Shown here: piece by piece, positions 52,517 to 64,000 of the stretch | How positions within the stretch are numbered: the first letter of the stretch is position 1 | How the letters are laid out: each line of letters begins with the position of its first letter | DNA from: Kitasatospora sp. NBC_01266 | GTDB taxonomy: Bacteria; Actinomycetota; Actinomycetes; Streptomycetales; Streptomycetaceae | Length of the DNA stretch: 64,000 nucleotides | Direction: 5' to 3' | Assembly (NCBI RefSeq): GCF_036242395.1 | Contig: NZ_CP108458.1 | Coordinates: 4,340,001 to 4,404,000 of the forward strand | The notes under the pieces: generated by a model | The model's database searches: none | Told to the model about the DNA's origin: nothing | Seen by the model: only the letters and a program-made list of their open reading frames with translations | Made by a program: the position numbers and the translations under genes

Positions 52517-53395
52517 TCACCCGGTCAGCCGGGCCGTCTCCACCAGCACCATCGCGAACGTGGCGGCCAGCATCAGCACCACCGTGCCGGCCTGCACCAG
52601 GTTCCGGTTGGCCCGCGGCGCGTGCATCATGCCGATCCCGGTCAGCACGCCCGCCACCAGACCGCCCACGTGCGCGCGCCAGTCGATCCCCGGCACCGAG
52701 AAGGTGATCACCAGGTTGAAGACGATCAGCGCGATCACCGGCCCCAGCGGCTGCCGGGCCGCCCGGAAGAGCACCGCGGTGGCGCCGAACACACCGAAGA
52801 TCGCCCCGGAGGCGCCCAGCGAGGCCACGCCCGCCCCCGCGACCAGATAGACCAGCGCGCTGCCGGCCAGCCCGGAGACCAGGTAGAGCGCGGTGAACCG
52901 GAGCCGCCCGAGCACCCGCTCCACGGTCGGCCCCATCCACCACAGCGCCAGCATGTTGGAGCCCACGTGGAAGAGCTGGACGTGCAGGAAGGTGGCGGTC
53001 AGCAGCCGGTACCACTGGTCGGGCCCGGCGGCCACGCCGGAAGCCGCTCCGGTCTGCGGCGAGACGTAGCTGTACAGCTCCCACTGGTCGGCCAGCGACT
53101 TGTCCAGGTAGGCGGCCACCACGAAGACCGCCAGGTTGATCCCGATGAGGATCTTGGTGACCAGCGCGCCGTCCCCGGTGAGCCTGCCGCCGAACCGGGT
53201 GGTGGCCACCCGGGTGGGCTGCGCCGCGGCGCCGCTCACGCACTCGGGGCAGTGGAAGCCGACCGAGGCGTCGATCATGCACTGCGGGCAGATCGGGCGT
53301 CCGCAGCGCGAGCAGCTGACCCCGGTCTCCTGGTCGGAGTGGCGGTAGCAGCGCGGCAGGGTGTACGCGCCGGGCGCGGCCTCGTCCTGGACCAT
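52517..53395 (-). CDS. Rhomboid intramembrane serine protease with zinc finger
   Basis: A 292-residue membrane protease. The N-terminal 55 residues hold paired Cys/His (CYRHSDQETGVSCSRCGRPICPQC, HCPEC), a B-box-like zinc finger common to actinobacterial rhomboids. Six helices follow. Catalytic Ser196 lies in LGASGAIFG and His242 in WRAHVGGL; HVGSNMLALWWMG is the usual His/Asn region. It cleaves membrane proteins within the bilayer; substrates are unknown. In many streptomycetes a peptidyl-prolyl isomerase gene follows; none is present here. Confidence 0.95.
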   Translation of the reverse strand: MVQDEAAPGAYTLPRCYRHSDQETGVSCSRCGRPICPQCMIDASVGFHCPECVSGAAAQPTRVATTRFGGRLTGDGALVTKILIGINLAVFVVAAYLDKSLADQWELYSYVSPQTGAASGVAAGPDQWYRLLTATFLHVQLFHVGSNMLALWWMGPTVERVLGRLRFTALYLVSGLAGSALVYLVAGAGVASLGASGAIFGVFGATAVLFRAARQPLGPVIALIVFNLVITFSVPGIDWRAHVGGLVAGVLTGIGMMHAPRANRNLVQAGTVVLMLAATFAMVLVETARLTG

Positions 53396-53679
53396 CCGGG
53401 TTCGTCCTCCTCATGAGCGATCCCGGTGCCGCTCCGCCTCGCGGAAGGTCACCGGGATCGTCAAGGCTACTGCCGCCGCGGCGGCGCCGACAGGACTTCA
53501 GCGGCGGGTGATCTCCACCGGCTCGAATCATCCCATGACCACTCCGGGCATCCCGGGGCCCCGCGGCCGCCGCAGCGTACGGACGGCCCAGCCCACCGCG
53601 CGGGCGGACAAATCGGCATGCATGATCTCGAATCAGCTGGATATGTGCTTAAAGGACGCCACCCAGGAGGAGGATCTCT

Positions 53680-54531
53680 GTGACCCGCTTGGACACCGCA
53701 CGTGAGACGGCCGGCAAGACCCTGGACACGCTGGCGCCCTACGCCGCCACCGCCAAGGACACCGCGGCACACTACGCGGACGAGGCCCGAGCCCGGCTCG
53801 GACCGGCTCTGGAGGCGATCGGCCCACGCTTCGAGGCCGCCGCCGGGCAGGCCAGGACCGGCACCGTGCAGGCCGCGCACTCGGCCCGGGTCGGCTACGT
53901 GCGGCACGTGGCGCCCCATGTCGAGCACGCCTTCGCCGCGCTGCCGCCCAAGACCCAGGAGAGCACCCTGCGGGCCGTACACCGGGCCCAGGAGGCCGCG
54001 CTGGCCGCCAAGCACTCCGCCGACCGGGCCGCCACCCACGCCCGCGTCAGCACGCTGCCCAGACTGAACGAGGCCCTCGACGAAGCCCGGGCCACCGCCG
54101 GCCCCGTCGTGCAGGAGGCGCAGAACCGCGGCGTCGCCGCGCTCAGCGTGCTGCAGGGCCAGGTGAGCGCCGAGCAGGTCAGCAAGCTGGCCGCCCGCAA
54201 CGCCCGCCGGGCCAAGTGCAACAAGGCGGCCACCTCGCTCGCGGTGGCCGGCACGGTGGCCATCGGCAGCGGCGTGCTGGTCTGGCACTGGTGGCGCAGG
54301 CGCAGCGAGCCGCAGTGGCTGATCGAGCCGCCCGAGGTCCAGGGCCCGCCGAACACCGTGCACCCCGCGAGCCGCGGCGCCACCGCCTCGAGCGCCCCGC
54401 TGAACGGCTCGGGTCCCGCCGGCGATGCCGACGATGCCACCGACAGCGCCGACCAGGATCGGCCGGCCCCGGGCACCCCGCACCCCGGTGACGACCACCC
54501 CAAGCCGCACGACCCGCGCAAGCCGCACTGA
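53680..54531 (+). CDS. DUF5324 family protein
   Basis: A 283-residue protein of the streptomycete DUF5324 family. It is almost wholly helical up to residue 185, with apolipoprotein-like heptads (TARETAGKTLDTLAPYAATAKDTAAHYADEARARLGP), followed by a membrane helix (AATSLAVAGTVAIGSGVLVWHWW) and a disordered Pro/Asp/His tail ending PHDPRKPH. A strong GGAGGAGG lies before the GTG. It probably coats or spans the membrane; its position near division genes is conserved, but no role is known. Confidence 0.9.
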   Translation: MTRLDTARETAGKTLDTLAPYAATAKDTAAHYADEARARLGPALEAIGPRFEAAAGQARTGTVQAAHSARVGYVRHVAPHVEHAFAALPPKTQESTLRAVHRAQEAALAAKHSADRAATHARVSTLPRLNEALDEARATAGPVVQEAQNRGVAALSVLQGQVSAEQVSKLAARNARRAKCNKAATSLAVAGTVAIGSGVLVWHWWRRRSEPQWLIEPPEVQGPPNTVHPASRGATASSAPLNGSGPAGDADDATDSADQDRPAPGTPHPGDDHPKPHDPRKPH

Positions 54532-54587
54532 CCACGGCCGGCCGCGCGACTCCGAAGAAGGCCGGGAACGCTGAGAACACCGAGAAC

Positions 54588-54626
54588 GCCGATGGCCGAC
54601 CTGGAGGAACCAGGTCGGCCATCGGC
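54588..54626. terminator. Stem-loop between DUF5324 gene and tRNA-Ala
   Basis: Perfect 17-bp stem (54588-54604 with 54610-54626), 5-base loop. It lies 56 bases after DUF5324 and 12 bases beyond the 3' end of the convergent tRNA, so it can terminate both. Confidence 0.85.
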
Positions 54627-54637
54627 GTGTCGCGCTG

Positions 54638-54710
54638 TGGAGCTTAGGAGACTCGAACTCCTGACATCTGCCTTGCAAAGGCAGCGCTCTACCAACTGAG
54701 CTAAAGCCCC
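54638..54710 (-). tRNA. tRNA-Ala(TGC)
   Basis: A 73-base tRNA. The acceptor stem GGGGCTT pairs with AAGCTCC, the anticodon arm is CTGCC-TTTGCAA-AGGCAG with anticodon TGC, and the T arm contains GGAGTTCGAGTCTCC. CCA is not encoded. tRNA-Ile and tRNA-Ala genes near gyrA are usual in actinobacteria. Confidence 0.98.
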
Positions 54711-54790
54711 GTGACGGTGCACCGGACGCCGTCGGAGAACAGCGTACCGGGTCCGTCGGAAAATCTTGAGCGGGTATCCGACAAGCGCCG

Positions 54791-54815
54791 CGGGAGGCCC
54801 TGGGCGGACCTCCCG
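54791..54815 (-). terminator. Hairpin after DLW-39 gene
   Basis: 7-bp perfect stem (54791-54797 with 54809-54815), extended inside the loop by CC/GG. It lies 17 bases beyond the stop of the DLW-39 gene. Confidence 0.6.
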
Positions 54816-54831
54816 TCGTCCGCGCTACGGG

Positions 54832-54960
54832 TCAGCGGCCGGCCGGGATCGGGTCGGTGGCCTCGGTCCACAGGTCCTGCTCGGCGCGGTCGGCCTGAAC
54901 CTGACGGTAGACAAAGAAGCCGCCGAGGGCGACCAGGGCGACCAGGAGGAGCTTCTTCAC
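54832..54960 (-). CDS. DLW-39 family small membrane protein
   Basis: A 42-residue protein starting GTG at 54960. An N-terminal hydrophobic helix (KKLLLVALVALGGFFVYRQ) is followed by the family signature QADRAEQDLWTEATDP. DLW-39 proteins are encoded close to gyrA and tRNA-Ala throughout streptomycetes; their function is unknown. The remaining 257 bases up to the PP2C-like gene show no further gene. Confidence 0.93.
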   Translation of the reverse strand: MKKLLLVALVALGGFFVYRQVQADRAEQDLWTEATDPIPAGR

Positions 54961-55217
54961 CGCGGGACCTCGTCCTTCTCAGCGTGTGGGCGGGCTCAGC
55001 AACCGGGACCCGAATCGGGCGGCCGGGGCTGCGAGTCCTCGGATGTGCACGTATGAACCGGCGGTCGGCTGGCCAAACCGCCCTGCGGCCGATGATACAC
55101 ACCCGTGTCCTGTCCGAGACCGGCCAGCAGCGGCTCAACCGGCGGACTCCGGCAACGGTTTGACGCCGTGCCGCAGGCCTCGGCCCGGCCGCCGCCCGGC
55201 CCCGGCCACCCGGCGGC

Positions 55218-56006
55218 TCAGCCGACCGGCTGCGGGCGCCCGAAGGCGACCGTCGCGTCGTCGTGGCGCTTGCCCCGGAACCGGCCGGGCGGATCGGCCG
55301 ACTCGGCGGCCCGCACCGCCCGGACGGCCTCGGCCGGCCCCTGCTCGTCCAGCGTGTCGAGCAGCCGCCGCCAGGACCAGCCGTACCGCTCCACCAGCCG
55401 CGACACCCCGTCGGTGAGCACTGCGAAGCGGGCCACCCCATCGAGCCGGTGCGCGCCGCTCAGCGCCTGCTCGGCGGCCTCGGGGCGGGTGCTCGCCACC
55501 CAGAAGCCGCCCGGCGCGTTGCGCAGCCGGGCCACCGTCGCCAGGTCGTAGGCGGGCAGCCGGTCGACCCGGTCATCGAGCACCACCTCCAGCCGACCGT
55601 CCGTCAGTTCGACCAGCACCGGCGAGTCGGCGAGTACCAGGTGCTCCAGCCACGCGCCGCGCCGGCGCAGCAGGGCCACGGTGGCCGAGGGGCTGTCGGG
55701 GTGATCGAGGTCACAGCTGTCCACGTGCAGTGCCCGCACCCGCTCGATCGCCGCCGCCAGCACCTGGGGCAGGGTGAGCTCGGGTTCCTCCACCAGCAGT
55801 TGCCCCAACCTGGCACCCAGCCGCCGGGTGACCCAGGCCACGTCGTGTCGGCATCCCGTCCGGGGCGCGCTCCTGGTGGCCCCGTCCAGCACCACCACGA
55901 AGTCCTCGCCGGCCAGCACGAAGTCCTCGTTCGCCCGCCCACCGGGCGCCGCCACCGACACGTACCCGAGCTGCACCGGCCCGCTCCTCACCGTTGAAGC
56001 CGCCAT
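55218..56006 (-). CDS. PP2C-like phosphatase domain protein
   Basis: A 262-residue single-domain protein resembling a degenerate PP2C. Strands and motifs in order are LGYVSVAAPGGRANEDFVL (as in GXXNEDXXX), FVVVLDGATR (metal-binding DG), SATVALLRRRGAWLEHLVLADSPVLV, FAVLTDGVSRLV (second metal Asp) and KRHDDATVAF (final Asp). The metal ligands are largely kept, so activity is possible. An in-frame GTG at 56027 exists; the ATG at 56006 is preferred because GAGGGTGG precedes it. Substrate unknown. Confidence 0.82.
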   Translation of the reverse strand: MAASTVRSGPVQLGYVSVAAPGGRANEDFVLAGEDFVVVLDGATRSAPRTGCRHDVAWVTRRLGARLGQLLVEEPELTLPQVLAAAIERVRALHVDSCDLDHPDSPSATVALLRRRGAWLEHLVLADSPVLVELTDGRLEVVLDDRVDRLPAYDLATVARLRNAPGGFWVASTRPEAAEQALSGAHRLDGVARFAVLTDGVSRLVERYGWSWRRLLDTLDEQGPAEAVRAVRAAESADPPGRFRGKRHDDATVAFGRPQPVG

Positions 56007-56069
56007 CGCAGCCACCCTCGAAGCCACTGGCGGATCATCACCGTCGGATCAAGCCTGCCGGAAAACAGC

Positions 56070-56101
56070 AGCGCCCCGGATGGTGAACCATCCGGGGCGC
56101 T
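56070..56101 (-). terminator. Terminator of tRNA-Ile
   Basis: Perfect 14-bp stem (56070-56083 with 56088-56101) and TGAA loop, 8 bases after the tRNA, followed on the minus strand by GCTGTTTTCC: a classic intrinsic terminator. Confidence 0.9.
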
Positions 56102-56109
56102 CTCGCAGG

Positions 56110-56183
56110 TGGGCCTAACAGGACTTGAACCTGTGGCCTCTTCCTTATCAGGGAAGCGCTCTAACCGTCTGAGCTATAGGCCC
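56110..56183 (-). tRNA. tRNA-Ile(GAT)
   Basis: A 74-base tRNA. The acceptor stem GGGCCTA pairs with TAGGCCC, the anticodon arm is CTTCC-CTGATAA-GGAAG with anticodon GAT, and the T arm contains ACAGGTTCAAGTCCTGT. CCA is not encoded. Confidence 0.98.
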
Positions 56184-56196
56184 TTGCCGCACTGAA

Positions 56197-56226
56197 AGAT
56201 TAGCGGACCGATGGCCGATCTCCCAA
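56197..56226 (-). promoter_or_regulatory. tRNA-Ile promoter inside the methyltransferase 3' end
   Basis: Minus-strand hexamers TTGGGA (56221-56226) and TAATCT (56197-56202) with an 18-base spacer, 13 bases before the tRNA. The -10 overlaps the stop codon (56200-56202) of the upstream gene. Confidence 0.65.
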
Positions 56227-57612
56227 ATCCATATCCCCGACCCCGTTCGGACGCGCGATCGCAACGTGCAGCTCAGGGGACCTGGACCGGTCGGCGCCGG
56301 GCTGCCCGGTGCGGATCAGCCACTGCTCGCGGGTGGCCGGCAGGTGGCTGGCGCCGACCGGAGTGGTGCGCACGGCGAGCACCTGGTTGACGCCGATCCG
56401 GTTCTCCTCGAAGGCGAGCGCGGAGGCGGCCATGTAGAGCCGCCAGACCCGGGCCCGGCCGCGGCCGACCAGGTGGACCGCCTGCGACCAGCCGGCCTCC
56501 AGGTTGGCCACCCACTCCCGCAGGGTCAGCGCGTAGTGCTCGCGCAGGGCCTCGACGTCGCGGACCTCGAAGCCGGCCTCCTCCAGCAGCGCGACCGTGT
56601 TGCCCACCGGGGCCAGCTCGCCGTCCGGGAAGACGTAGCGGTTGATGAACGGGCTGCTGGTGTAGGTCTCACCGGGCGCGGTGGGGCGGCGGGCGATCTG
56701 GTGGTTGAGCAGCCGGCCGCCGGGGACCAGCAGGTCGTACAGGCCCGCCGCGTAGACGCGGTACTGCTCGCTGCCGACGTGCTCGGCCATCCCGACGCTG
56801 GAGATCGCGTCGTAGGGGCCGTCAGGGATCTCCCGGTAGTCCTGCAGCCGGATCTCCACCTGCTCGGTCAGTCCGGCGGCGGCCACCCGCTCGCGGGCCA
56901 GCGCCACCTGCTCGGCCGAGATGCTCACCCCCACCGCGCTGACGCCGTAGTGCTGGGCCGCGTGCAGCACCAGCGAGCCCCAGCCGCAGCCGACGTCCAG
57001 CAGCCGCATGCCGGGGCGCAGACCGAGCTTGCGGCAGATCAGGTCGAGCTTGGCGAACTGGGCGTCCTCCAGGCTCTTGCCCTCGGGCGTCCAGTAGGCG
57101 CAGGAGTAGACCATCGAGCTGCCCAGCACCAGGCGGTAGAAGTCGTTGCCGACGTCGTAGTGGTGGCTGATCGCGGCCCGGTCCCGGCCCCGGCTGTGCA
57201 GCCGGCCCACCGGGCGGGCCTCCTCGGGCGGCAGCGCCGGGCGCGGGCCGAGCGCGCCGATCCTGGCCAGCACGGCGAGTGCCCGGCGGGCGGCGGGGCC
57301 GGTCAGCTCGCCGGGGCCCAGCCGCAGGGCGCGCAGCTCGGGGCGCTCGGCGAAGTGCGCCGCCTCGGACAGCACCCGGTAGAGGTCCTCGCCGGGGCCG
57401 AGCTCCAGGTCCCCGGAGACATAGGCCCGGGCCAGGCCCAGCTCGCCCGGCGCCCAGAGCAGGCGGCGCAGCGCGCGGCGGTTGCGCAGCAGCAGTACGG
57501 GGGCCTCCGGCGCCCCCGCCACGCTGCCGTCCCAGGTCTGCAGCCGGAACGGCAACTGGCTGCCGAGCAGCTCCTCCGCCGCGCCGACCAGCTGCGATGC
57601 GATCTGTGCCAT
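56200..57612 (-). CDS. CFA-synthase-family SAM methyltransferase
   Basis: A 470-residue cyclopropane-fatty-acyl-phospholipid synthase-like enzyme that uses SAM to modify unsaturated acyl chains of membrane lipids. Residues 1-140 are the N-terminal domain. The catalytic part begins AAISHHYDVGNDFYRLVLGSSMVYSCAYW and has the SAM motif LLDVGCGWGSLVLHAA, then AISSVGMAEHVG and INRYVFPDGELAP. GGAGG lies 7 bases before the ATG at 57612. It sits between DUF3566 and tRNA-Ile, which are closer together in many relatives. Product (cyclopropane or methyl-branched lipid) not determined. Confidence 0.92.
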   Translation of the reverse strand: MAQIASQLVGAAEELLGSQLPFRLQTWDGSVAGAPEAPVLLLRNRRALRRLLWAPGELGLARAYVSGDLELGPGEDLYRVLSEAAHFAERPELRALRLGPGELTGPAARRALAVLARIGALGPRPALPPEEARPVGRLHSRGRDRAAISHHYDVGNDFYRLVLGSSMVYSCAYWTPEGKSLEDAQFAKLDLICRKLGLRPGMRLLDVGCGWGSLVLHAAQHYGVSAVGVSISAEQVALARERVAAAGLTEQVEIRLQDYREIPDGPYDAISSVGMAEHVGSEQYRVYAAGLYDLLVPGGRLLNHQIARRPTAPGETYTSSPFINRYVFPDGELAPVGNTVALLEEAGFEVRDVEALREHYALTLREWVANLEAGWSQAVHLVGRGRARVWRLYMAASALAFEENRIGVNQVLAVRTTPVGASHLPATREQWLIRTGQPGADRSRSPELHVAIARPNGVGDMDLGDRPSVR

Positions 57613-57877
57613 CCGTGAACCTCCGCGCAACCGAGGGGAAGTCGCCGCGTGACGAACCGCCCACTGACCTGAACCGGTAGCCGTGCAGAACGCTTCAGCC
57701 AACCCAGCCGTGGACAACCGCCCTTCGAGGCACGCCGAAGGGACGGTGGCTGTCACCCGATTGACGCCGGACAACGAAGCGGACCCCTCCGATCCAACAA
57801 CCGAAGGGGTCCGCGCATGCCGTTTTTCGCAAAACTGGTTCGTACTGTAGGACGTTTCTCCGAACGCCCCGCAGCGC
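57613..57877. other. Region upstream of CFA-like gene with hairpin
   Basis: No gene. A 10-bp perfect inverted repeat (57779-57788 with 57805-57814) is followed on the plus strand by CCGTTTTTCGC, an intrinsic-terminator shape without an obvious plus-strand gene to terminate. The promoter of the CFA-like gene must also lie here; I cannot place it. Confidence 0.5.
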
Positions 57878-57904
57878 CTGACCGCCCGCCTGGCGGGCGG
57901 TCAG
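57878..57904 (-). terminator. Stem-loop after DUF3566 gene
   Basis: 13-base perfect inverted repeat (57878-57890 with 57892-57904), 31 bases after the DUF3566 stop on the minus strand. Confidence 0.8.
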
Positions 57905-57935
57905 TTCGCCTGCCACCTCATCAGTGGCGGGCGGC

Positions 57936-58655
57936 TCACTCCTCTTCGGCGAGGGTCAGCTCGATACCGCCGGTGAAGCCGGCCGCCGCGTTGTAGATGA
58001 ACGAGGACAGCGTGCAGAGCGCGGTGAGCAGCACCACGTCCACCACTGCGATCAGCGCGGTGTAGGTGATCACCTTGCCGAAGCCGACGTAGTCCATGAT
58101 GTTGATGCCGCCGCTGCTGCCGCCGGTGCCCGAGCCGGTGGCGTCCTTCAGCATGTTGCCCACCGAGCTGAAGACGCCGAGCGAGTCGAGCGTGGTCCAC
58201 AGCACCGCGGCAGCCACGATCATGACGATGCCCAGCGCCAGCGACAGCAGGAAGCTGACCTTCATCACCGACCACGGGTCGGCCTTGATCACGCGCAGCC
58301 GCGCCCTGCGGGTGCGGCCCGCCACCCCGGACGGGGCGGCGGCGGGGGCGGCGGCGGCCGGAGCCGGCCGGCGCGGCGCACCGGCCGCCGGCGGGGCGCC
58401 GGCGTTGACCCGGGTACCGCGCGCCGGGGTCGGCTGCCCCTTGGTGTACGTCGTCGGCTGGGAGTAGCCGTTCGGGCCACCACCGCCCGGCGGTACCGGT
58501 GGCTGCGGCGGAGCCGGGTTGTACCCGCCGCCGGGGCCCACCGTGGACATCAGCGAGGTGGAGGCAGCCGGGTGCTCGGCCGGCGGCTGCGGTACACCTC
58601 CGTACGGCGCACCGCCCGGCGCGGCACCTCCCGCTGCACCCGTGGTCCCACTCAC
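57936..58655 (-). CDS. DUF3566 membrane protein
   Basis: A 239-residue protein encoded right after gyrA in most actinobacteria. The first 115 residues are disordered (Pro, Gly, Ala). The DUF3566 domain starts RARLRVIKADPWSVMKVSFLLSLALGIVMIVAAAVLW and has a second helix pair near the end (VITYTALIAVVDVVLLTALCTLSSFIYN). AGGATC-type ribosome site before the GTG at 58655. The function is unknown; a cell-envelope role is usually assumed. Confidence 0.95.
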   Translation of the reverse strand: MSGTTGAAGGAAPGGAPYGGVPQPPAEHPAASTSLMSTVGPGGGYNPAPPQPPVPPGGGGPNGYSQPTTYTKGQPTPARGTRVNAGAPPAAGAPRRPAPAAAAPAAAPSGVAGRTRRARLRVIKADPWSVMKVSFLLSLALGIVMIVAAAVLWTTLDSLGVFSSVGNMLKDATGSGTGGSSGGINIMDYVGFGKVITYTALIAVVDVVLLTALCTLSSFIYNAAAGFTGGIELTLAEEE

Positions 58656-58797
58656 TCTGGATCCTCCCGCAGTTCCTCGCCGGTGCGCGCCTTACGCCCC
58701 GGTGGCCTCCACTGTGCGGCATCAAGCTGAGAAGCCCGAAACCGGGGCAGGCCGGTACTCCCACCACTCACGCGGAGTACCGGCTGCCCGATGTCCA

Positions 58798-61422
<2,625 letters not shown>

Positions 61423-61471
61423 TGGTGGTCAGTTTCCTTTCACGCGTGACTGGAGTGCGATCTATCACGGT

Positions 61472-61572
61472 CGCTTGGTGAGCTGCTCCTGCGCTGCGGG
61501 CGGGTGCCGCTGTGCCGTTCGGCGTTTCTCGGCGACAACCCCACCCTCCACTGCGTCGCAGCTCAGTCGCTC
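61472..61572. repeat. Palindromic interspersed repeat, copy B (gyrB-gyrA gap)
   Basis: A 101-base element between gyrB and gyrA. Its outer arms (61472-61508 and 61524-61572) match copy A at 17397-17485, with the differences mostly in a short central spacer. Arms begin with TGAGCTGC on each strand and can pair as an imperfect hairpin in the gyrB-gyrA transcript. Confidence 0.85.
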
Positions 61573-61587
61573 AGAAGTGACTTCTCG

Positions 61588-63699
<2,112 letters not shown>

Positions 63700-63872
63700 C
63701 TACCGGTACCGCCGACAGAGATGGGCGTTTGGCAGGCCCTGAGGGCGGATTTGCCGCCCCGAATCCCCTCCGCACATGTCCCGATACTCGCCCCGGGGGC
63801 TCAGCGGCCTCACAGCGGCCGCCAGCGGTTCCGGAAGTATCCGCTCCGTCAAGGCCGGAACCGGGCGCCGTG

Positions 63873-64000
63873 TCACCCCCAGGTGTCGCGCGGACCCCGG
63901 CTGCCCGGCGCCCGCAGCCGGCCGTACCGGCGCTCCGGCGCGGACGGGCCGAGCACCCGGATCACCTTCACCGTGCCGTGCCCCAGCTCGTGGTTCAGAC
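63873..64000 (-). CDS. dciA: DciA/DUF721 family protein, 3' end
   Basis: The last 41 residues of the DUF721 protein encoded between recF and gyrB in actinobacteria, cut by the window edge. The visible sequence contains LNHELGHGTVKVIRVLGPSAPERRYG and ends RGPRDTWG with TGA at 63873-63875. DciA loads the replicative helicase. Its presence shows that recF, dnaN, oriC and dnaA lie just beyond the window. Confidence 0.93.
   Translation of the reverse strand, partial: LNHELGHGTVKVIRVLGPSAPERRYGRLRAPGSRGPRDTWG

Overview
The window is high-GC actinobacterial DNA, almost certainly from a member of the Streptomycetaceae (Streptomyces, Kitasatospora or a close relative). The evidence is a short chaplin gene, two class E sortases, crgA, a SpoIIE-type phosphatase, the fhaA-fhaB-PP2C-pbpA-pknB kinase locus, a DLW-39 small protein, and the gyrB-gyrA-DUF3566 block found beside the origin in these bacteria. 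The right edge cuts a DciA (DUF721) gene just upstream of gyrB, so recF, dnaN, oriC and dnaA should lie a few kb beyond position 64000. No assignment to genus is made.

Layout. 1-6.2 kb: 3' part of thiC, a hypothetical gene, a secreted ice-binding-like/collagen-like surface protein with a LAATG sorting signal, a VapC remnant, and an ABM monooxygenase divergent from a GlxA-type regulator. 6.3-18.5 kb: DUF885 protein, MarR regulator with a perfect 19-bp operator candidate on its own start, Nudix hydrolase, LuxR regulator, GtrA protein, FAD monooxygenase, secreted S53 peptidase, HTH regulator, HPP membrane protein, a trmO gene split by a palindromic repeat, and a TrmH methyltransferase. 18.4-29.9 kb: a leftward DUF5819-HTTM-FUSC operon, a J-domain/rhodanese protein, a PAS-GAF-SpoIIE-HATPase phosphatase, and a leftward lysyltransferase-like/rhomboid-like pair. 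30-39.4 kb: a two-component pair, chaplin, truncated recombinase, MFS exporter, hydrolase, a four-gene translationally coupled MOSC-FluC-DUF190-FluC unit, a K+ channel, a HAD phosphatase and tRNA-Leu(CAG).

39.8-54.5 kb is the growth and division locus: FhaA, FhaB, PP2C phosphatase, PbpA and PknB on the plus strand, then two class E sortases, PabA/TrpG, a 56-residue membrane protein and DUF881 on the minus strand, crgA, a rhomboid protease and DUF5324. The FtsW/RodA gene that normally sits between the phosphatase and pbpA in Streptomyces is absent. A cluster of four DnaA boxes lies between crgA and the rhomboid gene. 54.6-64 kb holds tRNA-Ala, DLW-39, a PP2C-like protein, tRNA-Ile, a CFA-synthase-like methyltransferase, DUF3566, gyrA, gyrB and the 3' end of dciA.

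Links across the window. The class E sortases at 48-50 kb recognise LAXTG-type signals, so the LAATG collagen-like protein at 2-4 kb is a plausible substrate. The palindromic element that splits trmO at 17.4 kb has a second copy between gyrB and gyrA at 61.5 kb, which makes it an interspersed repeat family rather than local noise. Many genes end in perfect GC-rich stem-loops of 9-20 bp, often without a U tract, as is usual in streptomycetes.
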